Notes under the pieces: generated by a model
What the model was told of the DNA's origin: nothing
Databases searched by the model: none
The model's input: the letters and a program-made list of their open reading frames with translations, nothing else
Translations under genes and position numbers: made by a program
Assembly (NCBI GenBank): GCA_963775275.1
Contig: CAVZII010000003.1
Coordinates: 1-37,510, forward strand
Direction of reading: 5' to 3'
Source: JANWHQ01 sp963775275
Lineage (GTDB): Bacteria > Pseudomonadota > Alphaproteobacteria > Caulobacterales > Caulobacteraceae
DNA: 37,510 nucleotides
Shown here: positions 13,275 to 21,058 of the stretch, piece after piece
Layout of the letters: the number at the start of each line of letters is the position of its first letter
How positions within the stretch are numbered: the stretch's first letter is position 1

Positions 13275-14826
13275 CGAGGCCCGCGAGCGCGAGCGGCGGA
13301 TCCGCCAGCGGCTGAAGGACGACTTCCCGCACTACGCGCCGCGGTGTCTGAAGATCAGGACCAAATCGGGTGCGATCGAGCCTCTGAAGCTCAACCGCGC
13401 CCAGCTTTTCGTGCACGAGCGGCTGGAGGAGCAGAAACGGCGCACGGGCAGGGTCCGGGCTTTACTGCTGAAGGCGCGCCAACAGGGGTTCTCGACCTAT
13501 ATCGAGGCGCGGTTCTACTGGAAGACGACGCACGCCCGCGGCTTGCAGGCCTACATCCTGACCCACGAGATGGAGGCGACGGAGAATCTGTTCGGGATGG
13601 CCGAGCGGTTCAACGCCTACTGCCCGGACCTGGTCAGGCCCTCGACGGGGGCGGCGAACGCCAAGGAGCTGCGGTTCGACCGGCTGGAGTCGGGCTACGC
13701 GGTCGGCACGGCCGGGACGGTCGCGACCGGGCGGTCCAAGACGGTGCAGCTGCTGCACGGCTCGGAGGCGGCGTTCTGGAAAAACGCGGCCAGCCACTTC
13801 GCCGGCGTGATCCAGGCGGTGCCCGACCTGCCGGGAACCGAGATCATCATCGAGTCCACGGGCAACGGCCCGACCGGCGAGTTTCACGAGCGGTGGCAGC
13901 AGGCCGAGGCGGGGATCGGCGATTACCAGGCGGTGTTTGTCCCGTGGTTCTGGTCGGAGGAGTACCGGCGGGAGCCTCCAGAGGGCTTTGAGCTGGACGA
14001 CGAGGAGCGCGACGTCGCCGAGCTGCATGGCCTGGACCTGGGCCAGATGGCCTGGCGGCGGGCCAAGCTCGCCGAGCTGAAGGATCCGGTGCTGTTCATG
14101 CGCGAGTATCCGGCGACGGCGGCCGAAGCGTTCCAGGCCTCGGCCGATGACAGCTTCATCGCCGCGCTCAGCGTCCTGAGGGCTCGCAAGGCGAGCCTGG
14201 AGCCGCTGGGGCCGAAGGTGCTCGGGGTCGACCCCAAGCGCGAAGGCAAGGACCGCTTCTCGATCGCGGTGCGGCAGGGGCGCAAGCTCCTCAGCATCGC
14301 CAGCAACGCCGAACCGATCGACACTCTGGCCGCCGCGGCCCGGGTGAAGGCGGCGATCGACGCCGAGCAGCCGGCGCGGGTGTTCGTGGACGTCGGCGGC
14401 AATGGCGGGGCGATCGTGGACGTGCTGCGAAGCTGGGGCGAGCCCTACGCCTCGCGGGTCGTGGCGGTGAACTTCGGCTCCGCGCCGCTCGAGCCAGTGC
14501 AGATCCTGGCCGACGGCTCGCGCCGTCCGGGCCCGAAGAACCGGCGCGCGGAGATGTGGTCGAAAAGCCGCGACTGGCTGGACCAGGAGGGCGGTGCGGA
14601 CATCCCGGACCGGGACAGCCTGCAGGCCGACGCCTGCGCGCCCCGCTACGGCTACGACACCGAGCAGCGCCTGGTGTTGGAAGCCAAGGAGAAGATGGCC
14701 GCCAGGGGCGTGCGCAGCCCGGACGAATGGGACGCGGTCGCCCTGACGTTCGCCGAGCCGGTCGCCGAGGAACGGCCGAGGCCGACGCCTCGCCGGCATG
14801 TCGGCGCCGGCGGGTGGCTGGGCTGA
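13258..14826 (+). CDS. terL: terminase large subunit (packaging ATPase/nuclease)
   Basis: 522 aa, start TTG at 13258. Powers DNA translocation into the procapsid and cuts concatemers. The N-terminal ATPase domain has the deviant Walker A KARQQGFST (residues 72-80) and a probable Walker B/catalytic carboxylate at LLHGSEAAF (E170). The C-terminal RNase H-like nuclease has three acidic residues: D325 (GVDPKREGKDRF), D378 (VFVDVGGNGG) and D492 (PDEWDAVAL). Length is normal for the family and the frame is intact. Confidence 0.93.
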   Translation: MTSSNDEARERERRIRQRLKDDFPHYAPRCLKIRTKSGAIEPLKLNRAQLFVHERLEEQKRRTGRVRALLLKARQQGFSTYIEARFYWKTTHARGLQAYILTHEMEATENLFGMAERFNAYCPDLVRPSTGAANAKELRFDRLESGYAVGTAGTVATGRSKTVQLLHGSEAAFWKNAASHFAGVIQAVPDLPGTEIIIESTGNGPTGEFHERWQQAEAGIGDYQAVFVPWFWSEEYRREPPEGFELDDEERDVAELHGLDLGQMAWRRAKLAELKDPVLFMREYPATAAEAFQASADDSFIAALSVLRARKASLEPLGPKVLGVDPKREGKDRFSIAVRQGRKLLSIASNAEPIDTLAAAARVKAAIDAEQPARVFVDVGGNGGAIVDVLRSWGEPYASRVVAVNFGSAPLEPVQILADGSRRPGPKNRRAEMWSKSRDWLDQEGGADIPDRDSLQADACAPRYGYDTEQRLVLEAKEKMAARGVRSPDEWDAVALTFAEPVAEERPRPTPRRHVGAGGWLG

Positions 14827-14830
14827 GGCG

Positions 14831-15040
14831 ATGGCTCCGGCGGCGGACTGGCTGTTCGACTGGCGGCCGATCGCGGCCATGCCCGAGGAGGCGCCGGCGA
14901 TCGCGCGGATCGGGCGGCGGCTGATCGCGGGCTGGCGCCACGGGGACCGATTCCTGGCGCATCCGCACAGCGCGACCATGCCGCTGGTGAGCTTCGAGAG
15001 CTGGACGCCGGCCGATCCGGCGGCGTTCGAGAGGAGGTGA
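14831..15040 (+). CDS. hypothetical protein (69 aa)
   Basis: ATG 14831 just after terL, with GGCTGAGG upstream. Trp-rich (DWLFDWRPIAAM, then LIAGWRHGDRFLAHPH and SFESWTP). Similar small Trp/His-rich proteins sit between terminase and portal in related phages, with no known role. Soluble. Confidence 0.6.
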   Translation: MAPAADWLFDWRPIAAMPEEAPAIARIGRRLIAGWRHGDRFLAHPHSATMPLVSFESWTPADPAAFERR

Positions 15041-15045
15041 GGACG

Positions 15046-15093
15046 ATGGCGAAGGGCAAGGGCAAGGGCTCGCGCAAGGGGCGCGGATGCTGA
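15046..15093 (+). CDS. 15-residue Lys/Gly-rich mini-peptide
   Basis: ATG 15046 is preceded by a near-perfect ribosome binding site GAGGAGGTGAGG and encodes MAKGKGKGSRKGRGC then stop. The stop overlaps the next gene's start region. The strong ribosome binding site and operon spacing suggest it is translated, either as a real peptide or as a translational coupler for the membrane protein that follows. Confidence 0.45.
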   Translation: MAKGKGKGSRKGRGC

Positions 15094-15221
15094 AGGCGGC
15101 GCTGGGCGTGGCCCGGGTCGCGTGGATAGTGGCGGAGGGGGCGGCGATCGTGGTCGCGGCCCTGTTCGTCACGTTGGGCGTGGTGGGCCTGGTGGTCTTG
15201 GCGGCGCGGGCTGTCGCCTGA
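15087..15221 (+). CDS. small membrane protein (44 aa)
   Basis: ATG 15087 overlaps the mini-peptide stop, and its TGA shares a base with the portal ATG (TGATG). One long hydrophobic segment (residues ~12-42, WIVAEGAAIVVAALFVTLGV). Role unknown. Confidence 0.5.
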   Translation: MLKAALGVARVAWIVAEGAAIVVAALFVTLGVVGLVVLAARAVA

Positions 15222-17178
15222 TGGCGACGTCGGAGGACATCCTCGAGGACGCCAAGGCGGCGTTCAAGCGGTGCGAGGAAGCTGAGCAGGAGAACCGGAC
15301 GGCGGCGCTCGATGATCTGCGCTTCGCGCGGCTGGGCGAGCAGTGGCCGGCCGAGATCCGTCGCCAGCGGGAGCTGGACGGGCGCCCGTGCCTGACGATC
15401 AACCGCCTGCCGAGCTTCATCCGCCAGGTGATGAACGACATCCGGCAGAACAAGCCGGCGATCGTGATCCACCCGGCCGACAACGACGCCAGCTATGAGA
15501 CCGCCCAGATCCTGCAAGGGCTGATCCGGCAGATCGAGCGCAGCTCCAAGGCCGAGGTCGCCTACGACACCGCCGTCGAGTACGCGATCAGCTGCGGGGT
15601 GGGCTACTTCCGGATCAACACCGAGTTCGCCTACGACGACGCGTTCGACCTGGACCTGGCGGTGCAGCGCATCGCCAACCCCTTTACGGTCTGGCGCGAC
15701 CCCAAGTCGAGCGCGGCGGATTCCTCGGACTGGAACCTCGCCTTCGTGGCCGAGACCATGACCAAGGACGAGTTCGAGAAGGCCTACAAGGGCGCCGATC
15801 CTGTCGACTGGAAGGGCGACGCCTACGCCGGACTGGGCGAGCCGTGGATGAGCGAGGAGAAGGTCCAGGTCTGCGAATACTGGACCCGCGAGGAGGTCCC
15901 TCGCACGATCTTGATGCTGTCGAGCCAGGAAATCGTCGGGGCGGACGTCTGGAAGGCGCGCCAGGGCGAGCTGCAGGCGCTGGGGCTGCAGGTGGTGGGC
16001 GAGCGCCAGGTGAGGAGCCACAAGGTGCGCCAGTACATCCTGACCGGCGCGGAGGTGCTGGAGGAGCGTGACTGGGCCGGGCGCTGGATCCCGATCGTGC
16101 CTGTCTATGGCGAGGACCTGAACGTCGAGGGCAAGCGGGTGCTGCGCTCGCTGGTCAGGGACGCCAAGGACCCGCAGCAGATGTTCAACTACTGGCGCAC
16201 GGCCTCCACCGAGCTCGTCGCGCTGGCGCCCAAGGCGCCGTTCATCGGGCCGAAGGGCGCGTTCGTGACCGACGCGGGCAAGTGGGCCACGGCCAACACC
16301 GAGAGCCACGCCTACATCGAGTATGACGGCGGGATTCCGCCGAGCGCCAGCCGTTCGCGGGCGTGCCCGCCGGCGCGCTGCAGGAGGCAATGAGCTCGGC
16401 CGACGACCTGAAGTCGGTGATGGGGCTCTACGACGCCTCGCTGGGCGCTCAGGGCAACGAGATGAGCGGGCGCATGCTGCTGCTGCGCCAGAAGGAAGGC
16501 GACGTCTCCAACTTCCACTTCGCCGACAACCTGTGCCGCGCGATCGAGCACGGCGGGCGGATCCTGGTCGACCTGATCCCGACCGTCTATTCGGGCCAGC
16601 GGGTGGTGCAGGTGATCGGTCCCGAGCAGAGCCAGCCCCAGCCGGTGCAGCTGGGCTCTCCGGCCGGCCCGGTGATGGACGCGCAGGGCCAGGAGGTCTC
16701 GAGGATCTACGACCTGAGCGTCGGAGAGTATGGCGTCACGGTCGAGGCGGGGCCGAGCTTCACCAGCCGGCGCGAGGAAGCGGCCAACCAGATGATGGAC
16801 CTGATCGGGGCCTTTCCGCAGGCCGCGCCAGTGATCGGCGACCTGCTGGTGAAGAACCTCGACTGGCCGGGGGCCGACGAGATCGCGCGCCGGCTGGCGT
16901 CCATGCTGCCGCCGCAGCTGCAGGGCGGCCAGGCCATGGTGCCGGCGGCGCAGCTGGAGCAGCTGCACCAGGCGGCCCAGCACCAGATCGGGCAGCTCAA
17001 CCAGCAGCTGCAGGCCGCCCAGGCGAAGATCCAGGCGGCCCAGGTGAACGAGGCGATCCAGTCGCGCAAGAACGACATCGACGAGTTCGAGGCGCAGACC
17101 AAGCGGCTGAAGGCCCAGGCCGACGTGCAGCTCAACCAGGAGCGCGTCCAGATGGGCGCGCCGCCCGAGGCGCTCTAG
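15221..17178 (+). pseudogene. P22-type portal protein, split by a frameshift
   Basis: The dodecameric portal is the DNA gate of the head and the packaging motor docking site. The first frame (15221-16393) carries the P22-portal body: RPCLTINRLPSFIRQVMNDI, then RQNKPAIVIHPADN, down to ESHAYIEYDGGIPP. The second (usable from ~16342, to 17178) continues ERQPFAGVPAGALQEAMSSA through FHFADNLCRAIEHGGRI and a Gln-rich C-terminal helix. The join at 16337-16342 needs one missing base; combined length (~651 aa) fits the family. Since the portal is essential, this is either a sequencing indel or a lesion that makes the prophage defective. Confidence 0.85.
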
Positions 17179-17213
17179 GCGCCGATCGAATTCACGCCCG
17201 CCAGGGCGCGGAT

Positions 17214-17231
17214 CCCCGGCCCACGCCGGGG
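17214..17231. terminator. GC hairpin between portal and scaffold genes
   Basis: CCCCGGC-CCAC-GCCGGGG, a 7-bp perfect stem with a 4-nt loop, in the 76-nt gap before the scaffold gene. No T-tract follows, so it may be an RNA-stability or processing hairpin rather than a full terminator. Confidence 0.4.
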
Positions 17232-17254
17232 CAGTAGCCACAGCACAGGACCAG

Positions 17255-18190
17255 ATGATGACCGACTCTGCGACCAGCTCGCAGGGCTTGGGTGAGCTCG
17301 GCCCCGGCGACGCCGGACAAGGCCCAGATCCCGACGCCCGCGAAGTCGCCGGCCAGACGGCCGATGACCTCGACACCTCCCTCGATGGCCAGGACCAGGA
17401 CCCGGACGCCGATCCGGACAATCCCGACGACGGCCCGGCGGAAGATCTCGAGGAGATCGACCACGACGGGACCAAGTACCAGGTCCCCAGGCAGCTGAAG
17501 GACGCGTTCCTGCGGCAGGCGGACTATACCCGCAAGACCCAGGAGCTCGCCGAGCTGCGCCGCGGCCTCGAGCAGCAGGCGCAGCAGCAGCAGCAGGTCT
17601 CGCAAGAGCGGATCCAAGCCGAGGCGCGGCTGGTGGCGATGGACGACCAGGTCCAGAGCTACGAGCAGATCGACTGGAACGCGCTGGAGCAGATGGACCC
17701 CGCGAGGGCCCAGAGCATGTGGCGTGAGTACAGCCAGCTGAAGGACGGCCGGGCCCAGCTCGCCGCCCGGCTCAGCTGGTACGACCAGCAAAAGGCCGTC
17801 GAGACGCAGCGGGCGACCGCCAGGCGTCTCGAGGAGGGGCAACAGAAGCTGGCGCAGGACATCCCCGGCTGGAGCCCCGAGCTCGCGAGCAAGCTCAGCA
17901 CCTTCGCCATCCAGGAGTTCGGCTTTTCGCCCCAGGAGCTGGGGACGGTCGACGATCCGCGGATGATCAAGGTGCTGCACCTCGCCCACCTCGGCGCCCA
18001 GGCCCAGAAGACCCAGACCGCGGCCAAGCGCGCGGCCCAGACGCAGACCGCCCAACCCGCCCGCATCGTCGGCTCCAAGGCCGGCGCGGCGTCGCGGCCA
18101 TCCACCACGTCGCCGGCGAGTGATCGCACGGGCACCGACGATTGGATGGCGTTGGAGCGGGAACGTCTGAGGCGCAAGGGCGGCCGCTAG
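17255..18190 (+). CDS. scaffolding protein
   Basis: 311 aa. Located between portal and coat genes as in P22. An acidic, disordered N-terminus (~residues 1-70, rich in Asp/Gly) is followed by KYQVPRQLKDAFLRQADYTR, then a long Gln-rich coiled-coil (residues ~95-240) and a basic C-terminus (ERLRRKGGR). A basic C-terminal end that binds coat protein is the known P22 feature. Assignment rests on position and composition. Confidence 0.78.
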   Translation: MMTDSATSSQGLGELGPGDAGQGPDPDAREVAGQTADDLDTSLDGQDQDPDADPDNPDDGPAEDLEEIDHDGTKYQVPRQLKDAFLRQADYTRKTQELAELRRGLEQQAQQQQQVSQERIQAEARLVAMDDQVQSYEQIDWNALEQMDPARAQSMWREYSQLKDGRAQLAARLSWYDQQKAVETQRATARRLEEGQQKLAQDIPGWSPELASKLSTFAIQEFGFSPQELGTVDDPRMIKVLHLAHLGAQAQKTQTAAKRAAQTQTAQPARIVGSKAGAASRPSTTSPASDRTGTDDWMALERERLRRKGGR

Positions 18191-18218
18191 GACCCCTCTC
18201 TCCTAGGACACCACAACC

Positions 18219-19409
18219 GTGACCCAGACCCTGCTGACCCCGACGCAGGTGACGCGCAAGGCGCTGTTCATCCTGCACCAGAAGCTGAACTTCGTGGGCT
18301 CGATCGTGCGCGAGTACGATTCGAGCTTCGCCAAGGACGGCGCCAAGATCGGCGACACGCTGAAGATCCGCCTGCCCAACCAGTACACGGTGCGCTCGGG
18401 CGCCTCCCTCAACACCCAGGACATCACCGAATCGAGCGTCTCGCTGCAGGTCGCGACCCAGAAGGGCGTGGACCTGAACTTCACCTCGAGCGACCTGACC
18501 CTGAGCCTGGACGACTTCTCCGACCGGATCCTGGATCCGGCCATGGCGGTGCTGGCCGCCAACATCGAGTCTGACGCCATGTCGATGTACCAGGACGTCT
18601 ACAACGAGGTCGACAACCACGGCGCCGCCACGACCTTCGCCAAGGTGCTCGACGGGCGTAAGGTGCTCGTCGACAACCTGGCGCCGCTATCGAATCGCTT
18701 CGCCAACCTGAACACCCAGGACAACGTCGACCTGGTCGACGCGCTGAAGGGCCTGTTCAACGACCAGGACCGGCTGTCGAAGCAGTACCGCGAAGGCTAC
18801 ATGGGCCGCACGGCGGGCTTCGACTTCATGGAGAACACCCTGTGGCCCGACCACACCACGGGGACCGACGACGGCACCGGCGACTACCTGACCAACGACC
18901 TCACGGCTCAGACCGGCGCGACGCTCGTGGTCGATACCGGGGCCGGGACCTTCACCAAGGGCGACGTGATCACGATCGAGGGCGTCTACCGGGTGCATCC
19001 GGAGACGAAGGCGACGACGAAGGACCTGCAGCAGTTCGTGGTGACCGACAACGTGGCGGGCAACGCGACCTCGATCCCGATCTCGCCGTCGATCGTCGCC
19101 TCGGGCGCCACCCAGAACGTGTCCAACGGCGCGGCCGACGGCAAGAAGATCACCAAGCTGGGCGGCGGCGCGGGGGCTTCCCACGGGATCTCCATGCTCC
19201 ACCACAAGCAGGCCTTCGCGTTCGCGACGGCGGACCTGGTCATGCCCAAGGGCGTCGATTTCGCGTCCCGCGAGGTCTACGACGGGATCTCGATCCGGAT
19301 CGTGCGGCAGTACGACATCAACAACGACAAGTTCCCCTGCCGTCTCGACGTCCTCTACGGCTACAAGACGATCCGGCCGCAGCTCGCCTGCAGGCTGGCC
19401 AGCAACTAG
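18219..19409 (+). CDS. P22-type major capsid (coat) protein
   Basis: 396 aa from GTG 18219. N-terminus LLTPTQVTRKALFILHQKLN, then GAKIGDTLKIRLPNQYTVRS and VDLNFTSSDLTLSLDDFSDR, all hallmarks of the P22 gp5-like HK97-fold coat family. Residues ~220-290 hold the insertion domain region. The C-terminal FPCRLDVLYGYKTIRPQLAC is also conserved. Frame intact. Followed by a hairpin at 19436. Confidence 0.9.
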   Translation: MTQTLLTPTQVTRKALFILHQKLNFVGSIVREYDSSFAKDGAKIGDTLKIRLPNQYTVRSGASLNTQDITESSVSLQVATQKGVDLNFTSSDLTLSLDDFSDRILDPAMAVLAANIESDAMSMYQDVYNEVDNHGAATTFAKVLDGRKVLVDNLAPLSNRFANLNTQDNVDLVDALKGLFNDQDRLSKQYREGYMGRTAGFDFMENTLWPDHTTGTDDGTGDYLTNDLTAQTGATLVVDTGAGTFTKGDVITIEGVYRVHPETKATTKDLQQFVVTDNVAGNATSIPISPSIVASGATQNVSNGAADGKKITKLGGGAGASHGISMLHHKQAFAFATADLVMPKGVDFASREVYDGISIRIVRQYDINNDKFPCRLDVLYGYKTIRPQLACRLASN

Positions 19410-19435
19410 CGCCTAGCCCGCGCTGACCTGAACAG

Positions 19436-19459
19436 GCAGGGCGGCCACGGCCGCTCTGC
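19436..19459 (+). terminator. hairpin downstream of the coat gene
   Basis: GCAGGGCGGCC-AC-GGCCGCTCTGC: an 11-bp stem (one G-T pair) with a 2-nt gap, followed by TTCCCC. A partial terminator or 3'-stabilising hairpin after the coat gene would keep coat mRNA higher than that of downstream genes. Confidence 0.55.
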
Positions 19460-19497
19460 TTCCCCTCTGCACAACTCCACTCTGAAAGGCCACTCAC

Positions 19498-19740
19498 ATG
19501 GCGATCGAAAACCTGTCGAAGGGCAATGACGACGGGACCTCCTTTGGTCTCGACGCCAACGATCCGGTCGGCTTCCACGGCGCGACGTCCGTCCAGGCCG
19601 CCGCGATCACGGGGCCGGGCACGACCGCGGCGACCACCACCACGCCCTACGGCTTCGCCACCTCGACCCAGGCGGACGCCGTCACCTCGGCGATCGCCGC
19701 CATCCTGACGGCGATCAGCGGGAAGGGCATCACGGCTTGA
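19498..19740 (+). CDS. putative capsid decoration protein (80 aa)
   Basis: ATG 19498 with AAAGG upstream. Thr/Ala/Gly-rich: NDDGTSFGLDANDPVGFHGA, then TSVQAAAITGPGTTAATTTT and a C-terminal helix ending GKGITA. Small proteins of this composition directly after the coat gene are usually head decoration or stabilisation proteins, but I do not recognise this one firmly. Confidence 0.55.
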   Translation: MAIENLSKGNDDGTSFGLDANDPVGFHGATSVQAAAITGPGTTAATTTTPYGFATSTQADAVTSAIAAILTAISGKGITA

Positions 19741-20390
19741 GCGTGACGTCGCGCACCTTCGTCGCGACGCCCGCCTATCGCGGCGAGGTGGTGATGCAGT
19801 ACGCGCACTGCCTCGTCCGCGACACCGTGCTGGCCATGGCCCAGGGGCTCTATGTCGAGGCCCCGTTCGGGATCAACGACACCTACATCCAGTTCGCGCG
19901 CAACTACGCGCTCAGGCGGTTCCTCGAGACCGACATGGATCACCTGATGTTCATCGACGCGGACATGAGCTGGTCGCCCGGCGCGCTCGGCGAGATCCTG
20001 GCGCTGCCCGCCGAAATGGACATCGTGGGCGGCGTCTACCGGACCAAGGAAGACGAGGCCTACTACCCGGTCAACGCGCTGGGCCCGCTGAGCTTCCCGC
20101 TGTGCGAGCTCGCCGGCGTCGCCACCGGGTTCATGCGCATCACGCGCAAGGCCGCCCAGGCGATGGCCGAGGCCTTCGAGGACCCGTTCTGGATCGAGCG
20201 GATCGGGGGCGAGCCCTTCGGCGAGGACATGCTGTTCTGCCGGCGCGCACGCGAGCTTGGCCTGAAGGTCTGGGGCAAGTTCGACATCGCCTTCGACCAT
20301 ATCGGCCCGCACGCCTGGTCGGGGACCGCGCAGGACCATTTCCGGGCGGGTGCGGCGGCGAAGGCCGCGGCGGCGTCGTCGGCGGCCTGA
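19737..20390 (+). CDS. glycosyltransferase (GT-A fold) in the head gene block
   Basis: 217 aa from TTG 19737 (overlap with the previous stop; GTG 19743 alternative). Shows a GT-A core: ATPAYRGEVVMQYAHCLVRD at the nucleotide-binding start, the metal-binding D-x-D in MFIDADMSWSP (~residues 72-76), GGVYRTKEDEAYYPV, and an acceptor-side motif GEDMLFCRRARELGLKVWGK. It has no transmembrane part. Probably transfers sugar to a protein or glycan; location among head genes suggests virion glycosylation, an inference. Confidence 0.78.
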   Translation: MSVTSRTFVATPAYRGEVVMQYAHCLVRDTVLAMAQGLYVEAPFGINDTYIQFARNYALRRFLETDMDHLMFIDADMSWSPGALGEILALPAEMDIVGGVYRTKEDEAYYPVNALGPLSFPLCELAGVATGFMRITRKAAQAMAEAFEDPFWIERIGGEPFGEDMLFCRRARELGLKVWGKFDIAFDHIGPHAWSGTAQDHFRAGAAAKAAAASSAA

Positions 20391-20391
20391 G

Positions 20392-21054
20392 ATGGCGCTG
20401 GACACCTACGACGGGCTGAAGGCGGCGCTGGGGACCTGGGCGGCCAACCGCAGCGACCTTCCGACCGACGACCTGGTCACGCTCGCCGAGGCGCGGCTGA
20501 ACCGGGATCTGCGCCTGAGGGTGATGGAGACGGAGGCCAGCCTGGTCGGCGTGCCGGCGTCGCGGTTCGTCGCGCTCCCGTCCGACTTCCTGGAGCCGGT
20601 CGATCTGTGGATCGAGCTCAGCTCGGGGCGCCAGCCGCTCGAGCAGGTCTCGCCCGACCGCATGCCCAACTGGCCCAACAGCTATCAGCCCCAGTACTGG
20701 GCGGTCGACGGATCGAACCTGGCCTTCGAGGCGCCCGTCGACCAGGCCTACGACCTCACCCTGCGCTACCTGCAGCGGTTCAACCTCTCCACCACCGCGC
20801 CGGCGGACGGGACCCAGGCCAACTGGCTCCTGACCAACTGGCCGGACGCCTATCTCGCCGCCGGCAACGTCGAGGCGGCGCTTTGGCTGCAGGACGACGG
20901 GCAGGCCGGCCGCTGGCAGGCCCGCTACGGGATGGCGATCGCCGACATCAACGCGCGCGAGGCGCGCAGCCAGGCCCGCGGCCTGCGCACTGATCGCGCG
21001 CTGGCGGTGCGCTCGCTCGGCGGCGCGCGGTTCAACATCAATCGGGGATTCTGA
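20392..21054 (+). CDS. head-tail adaptor (P22 gp4-like)
   Basis: 220 aa from ATG 20392. Starts YDGLKAALGTWAANRSDLPT, then DDLVTLAEARLNRDLRLRVM, then FVALPSDFLEPVDLWIELSS and YWAVDGSNLAFEAP, the pattern of phage adaptor proteins that attach to the portal and build the tail platform. A C-terminal helical part ends GARFNINRGF. Position between coat and fibre genes agrees. Confidence 0.8.
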   Translation: MALDTYDGLKAALGTWAANRSDLPTDDLVTLAEARLNRDLRLRVMETEASLVGVPASRFVALPSDFLEPVDLWIELSSGRQPLEQVSPDRMPNWPNSYQPQYWAVDGSNLAFEAPVDQAYDLTLRYLQRFNLSTTAPADGTQANWLLTNWPDAYLAAGNVEAALWLQDDGQAGRWQARYGMAIADINAREARSQARGLRTDRALAVRSLGGARFNINRGF

Positions 21055-21058
21055 CCTG

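Noticed and set aside
16320..16400. Programmed -1 frameshift in the portal gene
   Set aside because: No slippery X-XXY-YYZ heptamer at the join, and portal genes are not known to use it; an indel is simpler.
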